From: an uncultured Bacilli bacterium
GTDB taxonomy: Bacteria; Bacillota_I; Bacilli_A; RF39; UBA660
Direction of reading: 5' to 3'
Assembly (NCBI GenBank): GCA_944363785.1
Contig: CALVVF010000007.1
Coordinates: forward strand, 1-64,000
Length of the DNA stretch: 64,000 bases
The notes under the pieces were generated by a model. The model ran no database searches and had not been told where the DNA came from. It was given only the letters and a program-made list of their open reading frames with translations. The position numbers were made by a program, and so were the translations under genes. This document shows positions 39,416 through 47,514 of the stretch, piece by piece (position 1 is the first letter of the stretch; each line of letters begins with the position of its first letter).

Positions 39416-39433
39416 AATTAATCCTCTCATTTT

Positions 39434-40315
39434 CTAGTTATTATTCAACCGATCTAAGGTAATACCCCCAAAATTATTTTCTTTCATATCTCGTAAAATA
39501 ATTTGGTAAGTTTTATCATAATCAATTATACCACCTTTTTTTAATGCCCCTCTACGTTTAGCGATCTCTTCTAGAATATTTTCCTCACTATCTAAACTAA
39601 CTAATTTATAACGTTCCTTTAGACGTTCTGGATAAAGTCGTTTTAACAAGTCAAGAACAAACATAGCTAACATCTCAGGATCGACTAATTCTTCTTTAAT
39701 CGAAGATAGACAAGCTAAAATTTTAGCTTGATATTGATCATCTAATTTTGGCCATAAAATACCTGGAGAATCTAAAAGTTCTATGCCTTGACCAATTCTT
39801 ATCCAACTTAAATTTCTAGTCACACCTGGACGGTTCCCCGTATTAACCACTTTCTTCTTGACCAAACTATTGATTAACGTACTCTTTCCTACATTAGGTG
39901 TTCCTATAACTAAAGCTCTGATATTTCTTGGTTTTAAGCCCTTATCCTTTCGTATCTGTTGCATCTTTTCTAAAAGTCGATTGCTTTCCTTTATAATTTT
40001 ATCAGTAGCCCCAGTTTGATTTAACATAACCGGAATGACAGTGTAGCCCTGTTCTTGATAATAAGCTAAAATCTTATCCGTTTCTTCCTTATCACAAAGA
40101 TCATACTTCGTCACTACTAATATCCTAGGCTTGTCCTTTAACAAAGAATCAATATCCTTTACTTTAGAACTAAGTGGCATCCTAGCATCTACTACTTCGT
40201 ATACAATATCGATAAGATCTATTTTTTCTTTAATCTCCCGTCTTGCTTTAGCCATATGGCCGGGATATGAGTTGATACCAATTTTATTAACCCCCATATT
40301 ATCTTCTTTATTCAT
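39434..40315 (-). CDS. rbgA: ribosome biogenesis GTPase A
   Basis: 293 aa. A circularly permuted GTPase that acts in late 50S assembly: PGHMAKARREI, VVDARMPLS, G4 TKYDL, then G1 GTPNVGKST, G2/G3 as GVT and DSPGILWP. The ANTAR-like C-terminal domain follows. It lies upstream of rnhB, as in Bacilli. The ATG at 40315 follows GGGAGG. The ICE ends only tens of bases upstream of this gene. Confidence 0.96.
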   Translation of the reverse strand: MNKEDNMGVNKIGINSYPGHMAKARREIKEKIDLIDIVYEVVDARMPLSSKVKDIDSLLKDKPRILVVTKYDLCDKEETDKILAYYQEQGYTVIPVMLNQTGATDKIIKESNRLLEKMQQIRKDKGLKPRNIRALVIGTPNVGKSTLINSLVKKKVVNTGNRPGVTRNLSWIRIGQGIELLDSPGILWPKLDDQYQAKILACLSSIKEELVDPEMLAMFVLDLLKRLYPERLKERYKLVSLDSEENILEEIAKRRGALKKGGIIDYDKTYQIILRDMKENNFGGITLDRLNNN

Positions 40316-40362
40316 AAAAATTCTACCTCCCTTTTTTATTAATGCGAAAATATTTCTAACTA

Positions 40363-40371
40363 ATTATACCA
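40363..40371 (-). promoter_or_regulatory. extended -10 promoter at the ICE/rbgA junction
   Basis: TGGTATAAT on the minus strand (-10 hexamer 40363-40368) overlaps the recombinase stop codon and points at rbgA 48 bases away. No good -35 is present, but TGn-extended -10 elements can do without one. Confidence 0.5.
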
Positions 40372-41956
40372 TATTATTTTTACTTTTAAGATATTTAAGT
40401 GTATCTTCATATTGATCTTTATATAAAAAAGAAATTTCAACTTCATCTTTGTCGCCAACATAAATGTTATCGATAAATTCATTAATAATACTTCTAGTTA
40501 TATTAGTAAACTTTTTTTGATGTTTTAATTTTTTTATCCAATCCAGATTATTTTGCGTAAATTTGCTTGATTCTATTTTTTCTTTTTCTTGTTTTAATTT
40601 GTTGGTTTCATATAAATAATCATTTTTAAATTCCTCAAAATCCTCTTGTGAAATTATATCATTTTGATAATCCTTAATTAAATCACTTAACAAATTTTCA
40701 TACTGAGATATTTGTTTATTGATCTCTACTATTTTTATTTTTTTTACTTCCTCATTATAATCAATTCTTGAATACGAAACAATTTCATCAATGCGTTTAT
40801 CAATATCACATATAAGTTCAATATATTGATTTATAGCATTTAATACAATATTATCTAATTTTCTTTCTGTTATATGATGTTTACTACACTGTTTTGTTTT
40901 TAAATATGTACTGCAATAATAAAATGCTTGCAATTTTCCTCTTTTTGTTCTAGTTATCCTGTAAAGACTTTTACCACAATCAGAGCATTTTAAGAAACCA
41001 GAGTATGTATGATAAGAACCATTTTTATTTGCTTTAACATTTCTATTATATAAAATGTTTTGAACTTGATAAAAAATATCTTCACGAATTATAGCATCAT
41101 GATGATTTTTAAATACTACCCATTCTCCTTCAGCGACCCTGACGAAGTTATGTGCCTTATGATTAAGTCTTGTTCGCTTTCCTTGTACTAAAGTTCCAAT
41201 ATATGTTTCATTTGTTAAAATAGCATCCAACATATAGATAGTCCATTTTGTACGAGGATTACATACTTCTGCACCAATTCTATCTCTCATATAAATACTT
41301 GGTGTTAATATATGATTATTGTTTAATTCCTCTTTTATTTCTTGTTTACTTTTACCTCTTAATACTAATTCAAAAATTCTCTTAACAACAGTAGCAGCAT
41401 CAGGATCGACTATTATCTTATGACAATCTTTTTCATCTTTAATATATCCATATGGTGCATATTTACCTATAAAATTACCAGCTTTCTTACTTGCTGACAA
41501 TGCGGTTCTAAGTTTTATAGATGAATCTTTAGAGTAATTTTCATTGATTAAATTCTTAAAAGGGATTTCAAGCGAATCCATAAGACGAGGATTATTTAAG
41601 GAATCAACATTATCATTAACAGAAATAAATCTTAATTTATAAGAAGGAACTATCTTATCAATAAAATTACCTACTTGTATATAATTTCTTCCTAATCTTG
41701 ATAAATCCTTAACAATTACTCCACTAATTTTTTTTGTTTCTATATCATTTAACATTTCTTTATATCCAGGTCTATTAAAATCTGTTCCAGTATAACCATC
41801 ATCCACATAACACTTAAAAAGTGTAATGTCCTTTTTATCGTTTAAATAATATTCAATAATTTTTCTTTGATTAACTACACTGTTGGACTGTTCATTATCT
41901 TTACCTTTTTCATCAGCTGACAGTCTCAGATACACTCCAAACTTCCATTTTTTCAC
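40364..41956 (-). CDS. large serine recombinase, second copy
   Basis: 530 aa. Serine resolvase catalytic domain with GVYLRLSADE (catalytic Ser) and GVIVKDLSRLGRN, recombinase domain with TNETYIGTLVQGK, a zinc ribbon (CSDCGKS...C...C) and a C-terminal coiled coil. It integrates or excises the element. GTG start after GGAGG. It overlaps the first recombinase by 44 bases, so the two are coupled, and it ends right at the host junction. Confidence 0.95.
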   Translation of the reverse strand: MKKWKFGVYLRLSADEKGKDNEQSNSVVNQRKIIEYYLNDKKDITLFKCYVDDGYTGTDFNRPGYKEMLNDIETKKISGVIVKDLSRLGRNYIQVGNFIDKIVPSYKLRFISVNDNVDSLNNPRLMDSLEIPFKNLINENYSKDSSIKLRTALSASKKAGNFIGKYAPYGYIKDEKDCHKIIVDPDAATVVKRIFELVLRGKSKQEIKEELNNNHILTPSIYMRDRIGAEVCNPRTKWTIYMLDAILTNETYIGTLVQGKRTRLNHKAHNFVRVAEGEWVVFKNHHDAIIREDIFYQVQNILYNRNVKANKNGSYHTYSGFLKCSDCGKSLYRITRTKRGKLQAFYYCSTYLKTKQCSKHHITERKLDNIVLNAINQYIELICDIDKRIDEIVSYSRIDYNEEVKKIKIVEINKQISQYENLLSDLIKDYQNDIISQEDFEEFKNDYLYETNKLKQEKEKIESSKFTQNNLDWIKKLKHQKKFTNITRSIINEFIDNIYVGDKDEVEISFLYKDQYEDTLKYLKSKNNMV

Positions 41957-43622
41957 GATTATTTACTACCTCCTTTTCTAAAAATGCTAATAATTGTTCA
42001 TACTCATCATGATATTTAAATATAACTTCAACTTTACAATCACTAAAAACTATTATTTTTTCAATTAAATCTTCGACAACACTTCTAGTCAATTTTTTAA
42101 TTTTTTTATTTCTTTTATAATGTTCAATCCAATAATCATCTTTCTTTAACATCTTAACAGTTTCTTTATAAGTAGAAGTATAAAGTTCTATATTACTATT
42201 TAAAAGTTCAATCTTTTGATTATACTCTTCATACAGTTTTGAAAACTCGGATTTATCAATCCTATTGAACTTCCAATCTTTATATATTTCTTTTTTCTTT
42301 TCTTTTAAAGCATTTATTTTAATTTCTGCTATTTGTATACTTTCCTTATATTCTTTTTCCAACTTGTTTTTATCATTTTTAAAATATAACTTTGATATGC
42401 TCTTATCTAATTCTATTACAAGTTTTATTTGAAGCTTTACTGCCTCTAATATCACATTTTCTAATAAATCAGTTTTTATCTTATGTGAACTGCAATTATT
42501 GTGTCTTGACAAGTAACTCAAACAAAAATAATTAGAACAATTTCTATTTCCTCTAAAGTCATCTTGTTTAACCATTGCACCACCACAATCAGAACATTTA
42601 ATAATGCCTCTAAATAAAGACATATTTAATGGTTTAGAATGTGCTTTTTCATTTAATTTGATTTGTTCTTGGACTTTTTCAAAATCTTCTTTTGAGATTA
42701 TTGCTTCATGTGTTTTTTCGCATCTAACCCAATCCTCTTTTTTTACATTGATAGCTTTTTTACTTCCAAATTCTTTTCTCTTTGTCTTCAATTGTACTAA
42801 ATTGCCAATGTATGTCTCATTAGTTAAAATTCTACCTATCGTGGTAGTTCCCCAATAATATCTAGATTCAAGTGAAAATGGCTCCAAACTTAAATTTGCT
42901 TTTTTTCTTCTACTTATTTCCTTTCGGCACAATATTCCTTGCGAATTTAAATACTTACAGATTTTAATCCTGCCATCTCCTTCTAATGCCATTTTAAAAA
43001 TCTCTCGAATTATTTTTGCTTCTTTTTCATCAATTACTAGATGGTGCTTATCATTTGGATCCAAAGCATATCCATAGGGTGTTGTACCAGCAACAAATTG
43101 CCTATTTCTAGCCATTGAATCATAAGCACTAGCAACCTTTTTTGAAAGGTCTCTTGAAACACCTTCATTAACTAAATTTTTAATCGGAACATTTAAACTT
43201 CTTATAGACTCTGGATTGTTAAATGAATCAACATCATCATTTACAGCAATTATTCTAATGCTATGTAATGGAAATATTTCTTCTATATATTTTCCAACTT
43301 CTAAATGATTCCTTCCTAATCTTGATAAATCTTTAACAATAATCCCATTAACTTTTCCAGATAAAACATCATTCATAAGTCGTTTAAAATTTGGTCTATT
43401 GAAATTTGTTCCAGTATAACCATCATCCACATAATAATCTACTATTTCAATATTTTCAGATAGCTTTTCTAAGTGTGCTTCAATTAAATGTTTTTGATTA
43501 ATTATAGTATTAGATTCTGTATCATCACCATCATCGAATGATCTTCTGGTATAGACACCAAATAGCCATTTACGATTTTTTAATTCTTCTCTACTGAGCT
43601 TTTTTCTGCCTCTACCAGCCAC
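41913..43622 (-). CDS. large serine recombinase, first copy
   Basis: 569 aa. Same layout: GVYTRRSFDD (catalytic Ser), GIIVKDLSRLGRN, TNETYIGNLVQLK, zinc ribbon CSDCGGA...C, coiled coil. The paralogues are diverged; the basic N-terminus (MAGRGRKKLSREELKNRK) is unique to this copy. GTG start after GGAGGTGA. Confidence 0.95.
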   Translation of the reverse strand: MAGRGRKKLSREELKNRKWLFGVYTRRSFDDGDDTESNTIINQKHLIEAHLEKLSENIEIVDYYVDDGYTGTNFNRPNFKRLMNDVLSGKVNGIIVKDLSRLGRNHLEVGKYIEEIFPLHSIRIIAVNDDVDSFNNPESIRSLNVPIKNLVNEGVSRDLSKKVASAYDSMARNRQFVAGTTPYGYALDPNDKHHLVIDEKEAKIIREIFKMALEGDGRIKICKYLNSQGILCRKEISRRKKANLSLEPFSLESRYYWGTTTIGRILTNETYIGNLVQLKTKRKEFGSKKAINVKKEDWVRCEKTHEAIISKEDFEKVQEQIKLNEKAHSKPLNMSLFRGIIKCSDCGGAMVKQDDFRGNRNCSNYFCLSYLSRHNNCSSHKIKTDLLENVILEAVKLQIKLVIELDKSISKLYFKNDKNKLEKEYKESIQIAEIKINALKEKKKEIYKDWKFNRIDKSEFSKLYEEYNQKIELLNSNIELYTSTYKETVKMLKKDDYWIEHYKRNKKIKKLTRSVVEDLIEKIIVFSDCKVEVIFKYHDEYEQLLAFLEKEVVNNREKMEVWSVSETVS

Positions 43623-43702
43623 TCTAAATCACCTCCAAAGAAATAATAGTATTTTTGTTGATTATTTACGATGGTGCAAATATTTAAATCCCAGAGTTGA
43701 TT

Positions 43703-43978
43703 TTATCTATATAGTCTTTTTAAAACATTAGTCAAACAATCATCAGCAGTCATATTAGATTTATCGGAAAAACTAATTTTTACAATGACTCCATCGCATT
43801 TAAAAATATATGGATTTTTTGTTTTACATAAAAAATCAAGTATCCTTTCGTTACTTGATTTTCTTTTATCAATTTTTATTGTCGATATTTCATCTACATC
43901 CTTATCTTGTATTGTTTTTACATCTGTTTTTTTACATTCCATTAATTTCTCTTTTAATTTTACATAATCATACTTCAT
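43703..43978 (-). CDS. small ICE protein, TnpW-like C-terminus
   Basis: 91 aa. The C-terminal 40 residues (PYIFKCDGVIVKISFSD...NVLKRLYR) resemble the pattern of TnpW-type proteins that accompany large serine recombinases; the first half is Lys/Asp-rich. Assignment by eye, low to moderate certainty. Directly upstream of the recombinases. Confidence 0.5.
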   Translation of the reverse strand: MKYDYVKLKEKLMECKKTDVKTIQDKDVDEISTIKIDKRKSSNERILDFLCKTKNPYIFKCDGVIVKISFSDKSNMTADDCLTNVLKRLYR

Positions 43979-44029
43979 TATTTTTTATCCTTTCCTAAAA
44001 GTTTTAATATTGTTTTAATAAATTCTTCC

Positions 44030-44230
44030 CTAGTTACTTTCATCTTCATTTTCATCATTAATCTCCTTTGCACTAACCGAATCACATTCAATATTCTTTC
44101 CTACAGAAATAAAAAAAGTAATTACATTTGCAATTACCTCTTTTTCACTATGTCCATATAGCACAATTTCTTGTTTTTGATTATCGCTTACATACGTATT
44201 CAAATATCTTTTTAAATTTTTTAATATCAT
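44030..44230 (-). CDS. small hypothetical ICE protein
   Basis: 66 aa with a beta-strand-like middle (NVITFFISVG) and a very acidic end (NDENEDESN). No family recognised. It lies between two other small regulator-like genes in the recombinase-end operon. Confidence 0.45.
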   Translation of the reverse strand: MILKNLKRYLNTYVSDNQKQEIVLYGHSEKEVIANVITFFISVGKNIECDSVSAKEINDENEDESN

Positions 44231-44257
44231 TTTTATCCTCCTCCATTTTTCAATCTA

Positions 44258-44716
44258 TTAAAAAACTTGATTAATAATTTTATCGAACCCTAAATATAAT
44301 GAAAATTTAATCACTGCACTTTTTCTTATTTTATTTAGCTCTTTGCTACATAAATTGAATTTTGAAATAATAAACTCATCTTTACTCTTGTCAATAAAGG
44401 TATTATAAAATATTTTCTTTTCCATATCATTTAATTTATTAAAAGCAATAGTAAATTTTTTTATACACGCTTTAGCTTTGCATTCATTATTATAGTCTCT
44501 TATTATAAAAGACTCTATTTTGGAATTTGGTAGTTTACCAGAATAACTACTATAATTAAGTTCATAATTTGGTGTTATACTAATTCCAGTTTCATAATCA
44601 CCAATAGTTATTTGTAATGTCTCAATCAAGTTAATAAAAATCTCTACCAATTTTTTATAACTTATATAATCAAATTGTTCAACAATATACTGTTTTAAAT
44701 AATCATTGTTTTTCAA
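44258..44716 (-). CDS. sigma-70 region 4/ArpU-like regulator
   Basis: About 152 aa. The C-terminal part (LNDMEKKIFYNTFID, FIISKFNLCSKELNKIRKSA, FSLYLGF) has the region 4/ArpU-like HTH pattern used by phage and ICE late regulators. The start is taken as TTG at 44716, six bases after GGAGG; an ATG upstream (44734) sits in front of that site. Confidence 0.55.
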   Translation of the reverse strand: MKNNDYLKQYIVEQFDYISYKKLVEIFINLIETLQITIGDYETGISITPNYELNYSSYSGKLPNSKIESFIIRDYNNECKAKACIKKFTIAFNKLNDMEKKIFYNTFIDKSKDEFIISKFNLCSKELNKIRKSAVIKFSLYLGFDKIINQVF

Positions 44717-44785
44717 TTTAATTCCTCCTTCCATACAAAAAAAGAGCAAAAAGCACATAATGCAATTTACTCTTTTAAAAGACAA

Positions 44786-44992
44786 ATATTTTGGGAAGAA
44801 AAGGATATACTTTTAATACAGACTTTTAAATCCAACCACTTAGTCAAATACCACATACCATCACATCCCAAAAATAAATATATTGCTGACTATGATAGCA
44901 TTTAGCATTTACAAATGCAATTACAAATTTATGTAATAAGTCTTGTATATCTTTTCCTTACTCCTTTCTGTATAGCTACTGCTATTATAATC
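44786..44992 (-). other. structured 5' leader of the recombinase-end operon
   Basis: About 275 untranslated bases lie between the promoter (44993-45020) and the TTG start at 44716. Visible hairpins: GCATTT-AC-AAATGC (44905-44918), ATTACA/TGTAAT around AATTTA (44920-44937) and a long-range pair TTTTGGGA/TCCCAAAA (44789-44796 with 44866-44873). No gene is seen here. Confidence 0.45.
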
Positions 44993-45020
44993 ATTATAAC
45001 GCCTATCAATATATTTTCAA
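44993..45020 (-). promoter_or_regulatory. promoter of the recombinase-end operon
   Basis: TTGAAA (45015-45020), 16-base spacer, TATAAT (44993-44998), on the minus strand. Confidence 0.65.
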
Positions 45021-45171
45021 TACCCAAAATTATCTATGCTTTTTTTCTCATTTTTTTCTCTTTTTTTCCTATTCATTCTTGTATTTAAAGGCTTTGTTTC
45101 ATTTTAAGTCAAAAAAAATAATGCCGATTATTACTAAATTTTAGCAAAAACCGGCATACTGAAAAGTATAA

Positions 45172-45378
45172 TTAACCATGAATTTTTGAGTTTTGTAGTG
45201 TTTGAGATGGTTCATAGATTAACAACTGATTAATATCACATTCTAAAACATAACAAAATTTAGCAAGTGTTACTCCATCATACCAGTAACAATCATTGTT
45301 GTAATATTTTCTGACAGTTTCATATCTGACCTTTGCAAATCTACTCATCTCATTGATTGTTATCATTTTATCATCCAT
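45172..45378 (-). CDS. XRE/Cro-type HTH regulator
   Basis: At least 68 aa. MITINEMSRFAKVRYETVRKYY is the second and third helix of a Cro/CI-like HTH. The first helix (IGINLKKLMDDK) reads in frame upstream of the ATG at 45378, back to position 45435, where ACG lies seven bases after GGAGG. The true start is probably non-ATG (see finding). It lies next to an inverted-repeat operator, which suggests autoregulation. Confidence 0.75.
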   Translation of the reverse strand: MDDKMITINEMSRFAKVRYETVRKYYNNDCYWYDGVTLAKFCYVLECDINQLLIYEPSQTLQNSKIHG

Positions 45379-45456
45379 TAACTTCTTAAGATTAATACCT
45401 ATACTACCATATTCATTTTTAATTATTCTTTTCGTGCTAGTACCTCCTTCTAATCA

Positions 45457-45483
45457 TTGGTACTAACAAAAAAGTAGTACCAA
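45457..45483. promoter_or_regulatory. probable operator of the XRE regulator
   Basis: TTGGTACTA and TAGTACCAA form a perfect 9-bp inverted repeat with a 9-base spacer. A third half-site TAGTACC at 45438-45444 touches the ribosome-binding site. Confidence 0.7.
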
Positions 45484-45598
45484 TCTCAAATAGACTAATA
45501 CTACCATCTATTATTAAATAATTATACTTATCAGTAATCTTCAACACTACAGTAAAAGTATATCACACATATCGATTTAAAAAAAGTACATTTTTCTA

Positions 45599-45976
45599 TT
45601 AAAAACATCTTATAAGTTTTTGAGAAATTTTTGACAAATCATTATCTTTAATAATATTCTCAAGAAAATAATAATATTCCAATGCTTTATTATGATCACT
45701 AAAATGTTTTCTAAGAATGTTAGAATATAGATATTCATTATCCGTTAAGTTTATAAAAACATCATAATTGTTATCATAAACACAGCAATAAACATAAAAT
45801 GTAAATTCATTTATTATTCTGTTGTTCTTATATAATATTTTCATAGAAATATCATTTTCATCAATAAACAAGTCTAGTAAATCATTTAAATCATTTGAAG
45901 GCATAGATTCGTTACTATTATATAAATATTTTTTTTCGATTTTCTTATCGTTAAGAATCTTTAGCAAATTATTCAT
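45599..45976 (-). CDS. hypothetical ICE protein
   Basis: About 125 aa, acidic, soluble, rich in Asn, Tyr and Asp. No family recognised. The ATG at 45976 is spaced from AAGGTGA; the GTG at 45985 is inside that site. Confidence 0.55.
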   Translation of the reverse strand: MNNLLKILNDKKIEKKYLYNSNESMPSNDLNDLLDLFIDENDISMKILYKNNRIINEFTFYVYCCVYDNNYDVFINLTDNEYLYSNILRKHFSDHNKALEYYYFLENIIKDNDLSKISQKLIRCF

Positions 45977-46040
45977 TAATATCACCTTAAATATATCAAT
46001 TAAAAAATATTATATAGCCATTAGATTAGTATTGCAACTG

Positions 46041-46337
46041 TTAAAAAATGGAAGAAAAACTATCTGACATAAGCTTAATTAACTTAAATCGTTTTAATTT
46101 ATTGAATAACCAAATAACAACACTAATTTCTATAACGCTTAAAACGATTGCAACTTCTATAGCAAAACCAGGACTCATAACAGTTAAAGCAAAATCATAA
46201 GGTATATTCATAAAATCACAATACGAACATCCAAGTTTATAAAATTGTAAAGTTAAGAGAAATTGTATCACAGCTAAAGTCGTCACAAAAGCAGCTTTAA
46301 GAAAACTTATGACAGCATCTTCAAAAGTAATATACAT
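46041..46337 (-). CDS. small membrane protein beside the divergent repressor
   Basis: 98 aa with a long hydrophobic stretch near residues 13-32 and a second near 55-75, a Cys pair (GCSYCDF) and a basic tail. Divergent from the two-HTH repressor at 46476, so it may be under its control. No family recognised. Confidence 0.55.
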   Translation of the reverse strand: MYITFEDAVISFLKAAFVTTLAVIQFLLTLQFYKLGCSYCDFMNIPYDFALTVMSPGFAIEVAIVLSVIEISVVIWLFNKLKRFKLIKLMSDSFSSIF

Positions 46338-46475
46338 AAATATTCACCTTCTTTCTAATCGTAAAATATTGTCTATTTTAGCTTGATATTATTATTATAT
46401 CATCATTTTACCAAATAACCCAGCATTTTAGCAATACACCACAATTAAATGGGAAAATTAATATTGGTGATAACA

Positions 46476-46901
46476 ATGTTAATAAATAATAATTTAAAAA
46501 GTTGTAGAGAGGAACTTGAAATTACTCAAGAGGAATTAGGAAAAGTATTAGGTGTTTCAAGAAAAACAGTTACAGGTTGGGAAAACAACTATGATTCAAT
46601 GCCACTGACAAAATTAGTTAAATTTTCAAACTTATATAAATATTCCATTGATTATATCTTAGGTTTATCTAATGAAAATAATTTTCAAAAAATAGATAAA
46701 ATAGATAAAAAGAATATTGGTAAGAATTTAAAGATACTTAGAACTAATCTTAAAATGACTCAACAACAACTTTCTGATGAATGTATGATTTCTCAAACGA
46801 CTTATAGTAATTATGAAACCGGACAATATTTAATAACAACACTTACATTATATACGATCTGCTATAAACATAACATATCCATATACCAAATATTAAAATA
46901 A
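46476..46901 (+). CDS. regulator with two tandem HTH (XRE) domains
   Basis: About 141 aa. The first HTH (LEITQEELGKVLGVSRKTV) and second HTH (LKMTQQQLSDECMISQTTY) each occupy about 60 residues, joined by an Asp/Lys-rich linker. Such double-HTH proteins can bind a palindrome as one chain. The ATG at 46476 is six bases after TTGGTGA. The only plus-strand gene of the ICE part. Confidence 0.85.
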   Translation: MLINNNLKSCREELEITQEELGKVLGVSRKTVTGWENNYDSMPLTKLVKFSNLYKYSIDYILGLSNENNFQKIDKIDKKNIGKNLKILRTNLKMTQQQLSDECMISQTTYSNYETGQYLITTLTLYTICYKHNISIYQILK

Positions 46902-46923
46902 AAAAAGCATTCTTCAATGCTCA
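46901..46923 (-). terminator. terminator of the hsd operon
   Basis: AGCATT/AATGCT stem with GAAG loop, followed on the minus strand by T7 and an AT-rich tail. Confidence 0.65.
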
Positions 46924-47514
46924 TTAAAATCTGGAAATTTTTCCAGTTTTTTTCTTAATCTTAGATAATAATTGGTAAATATCCTCTTTTAATTTAAATT
47001 GTATAACATATTGACCTTTCTTATAGGTTTTTTTATTTGAAATATTGTACGGATCTACGTCTGTTATACTTTTTTCTGTTATTCTATATTGTCTGGAATC
47101 AAATAAACTATCCATATAAATTGTACCTTGTATCATAGAATACGCTATAATAGGACGATTCTTTTGGGAAACAATGTAATCTATCAAATCAAGTTCTTCT
47201 GGAGTTAGTGTGTCTAACACATTATGTATGTATTCAATATTTTGTTCTTCCAACTCTCGATTATATTTGTTTTGCTCAATTGTCATATTTAATCTATTTA
47301 TTATTTTTTTACAAAAATAAATAAATATTTCGATAATAAATAAAATTAAACAAAATAACGAAAATAAATACAAATTTTTACCTAGCTTTACGATAATATC
47401 TAAATCATATGGAGTTTTATAATATATCAATGCAGTTAAAACCACAGACAACAACGAAGGAAGAAAATGTTTTTCTATAAATTCTTTTACTATATCAACA
47501 ATCTTTTCAACCAT
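46924..47514 (-). CDS. two-helix membrane protein coupled to hsdS (SieB-like)
   Basis: 196 aa. Two membrane helices (about 16-32 and 45-70), then a cytosolic part with LTPEELDLIDYIVSQKNR and GTIYMDSLFDSRQYRI. Topology resembles superinfection-exclusion (SieB) proteins, which stop phage development from the inner membrane; the family match is by eye only. Its start overlaps hsdS by eight bases, so it is part of the restriction operon. An anti-phage accessory role is plausible. Confidence 0.55.
   Translation of the reverse strand: MVEKIVDIVKEFIEKHFLPSLLSVVLTALIYYKTPYDLDIIVKLGKNLYLFSLFCLILFIIEIFIYFCKKIINRLNMTIEQNKYNRELEEQNIEYIHNVLDTLTPEELDLIDYIVSQKNRPIIAYSMIQGTIYMDSLFDSRQYRITEKSITDVDPYNISNKKTYKKGQYVIQFKLKEDIYQLLSKIKKKTGKISRF

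Noticed and set aside
40131-40415. Plus-strand frame spanning the rbgA/ICE junction
   Set aside because: No ribosome-binding site; it overlaps coding sequence of rbgA in the opposite direction.
44929-45027. 32-codon hydrophobic frame on the minus strand resembling a small membrane toxin
   Set aside because: It lacks a ribosome-binding site and ATG at a sensible place, and the same bases form the TTGAAA/TATAAT promoter of the recombinase-end operon.
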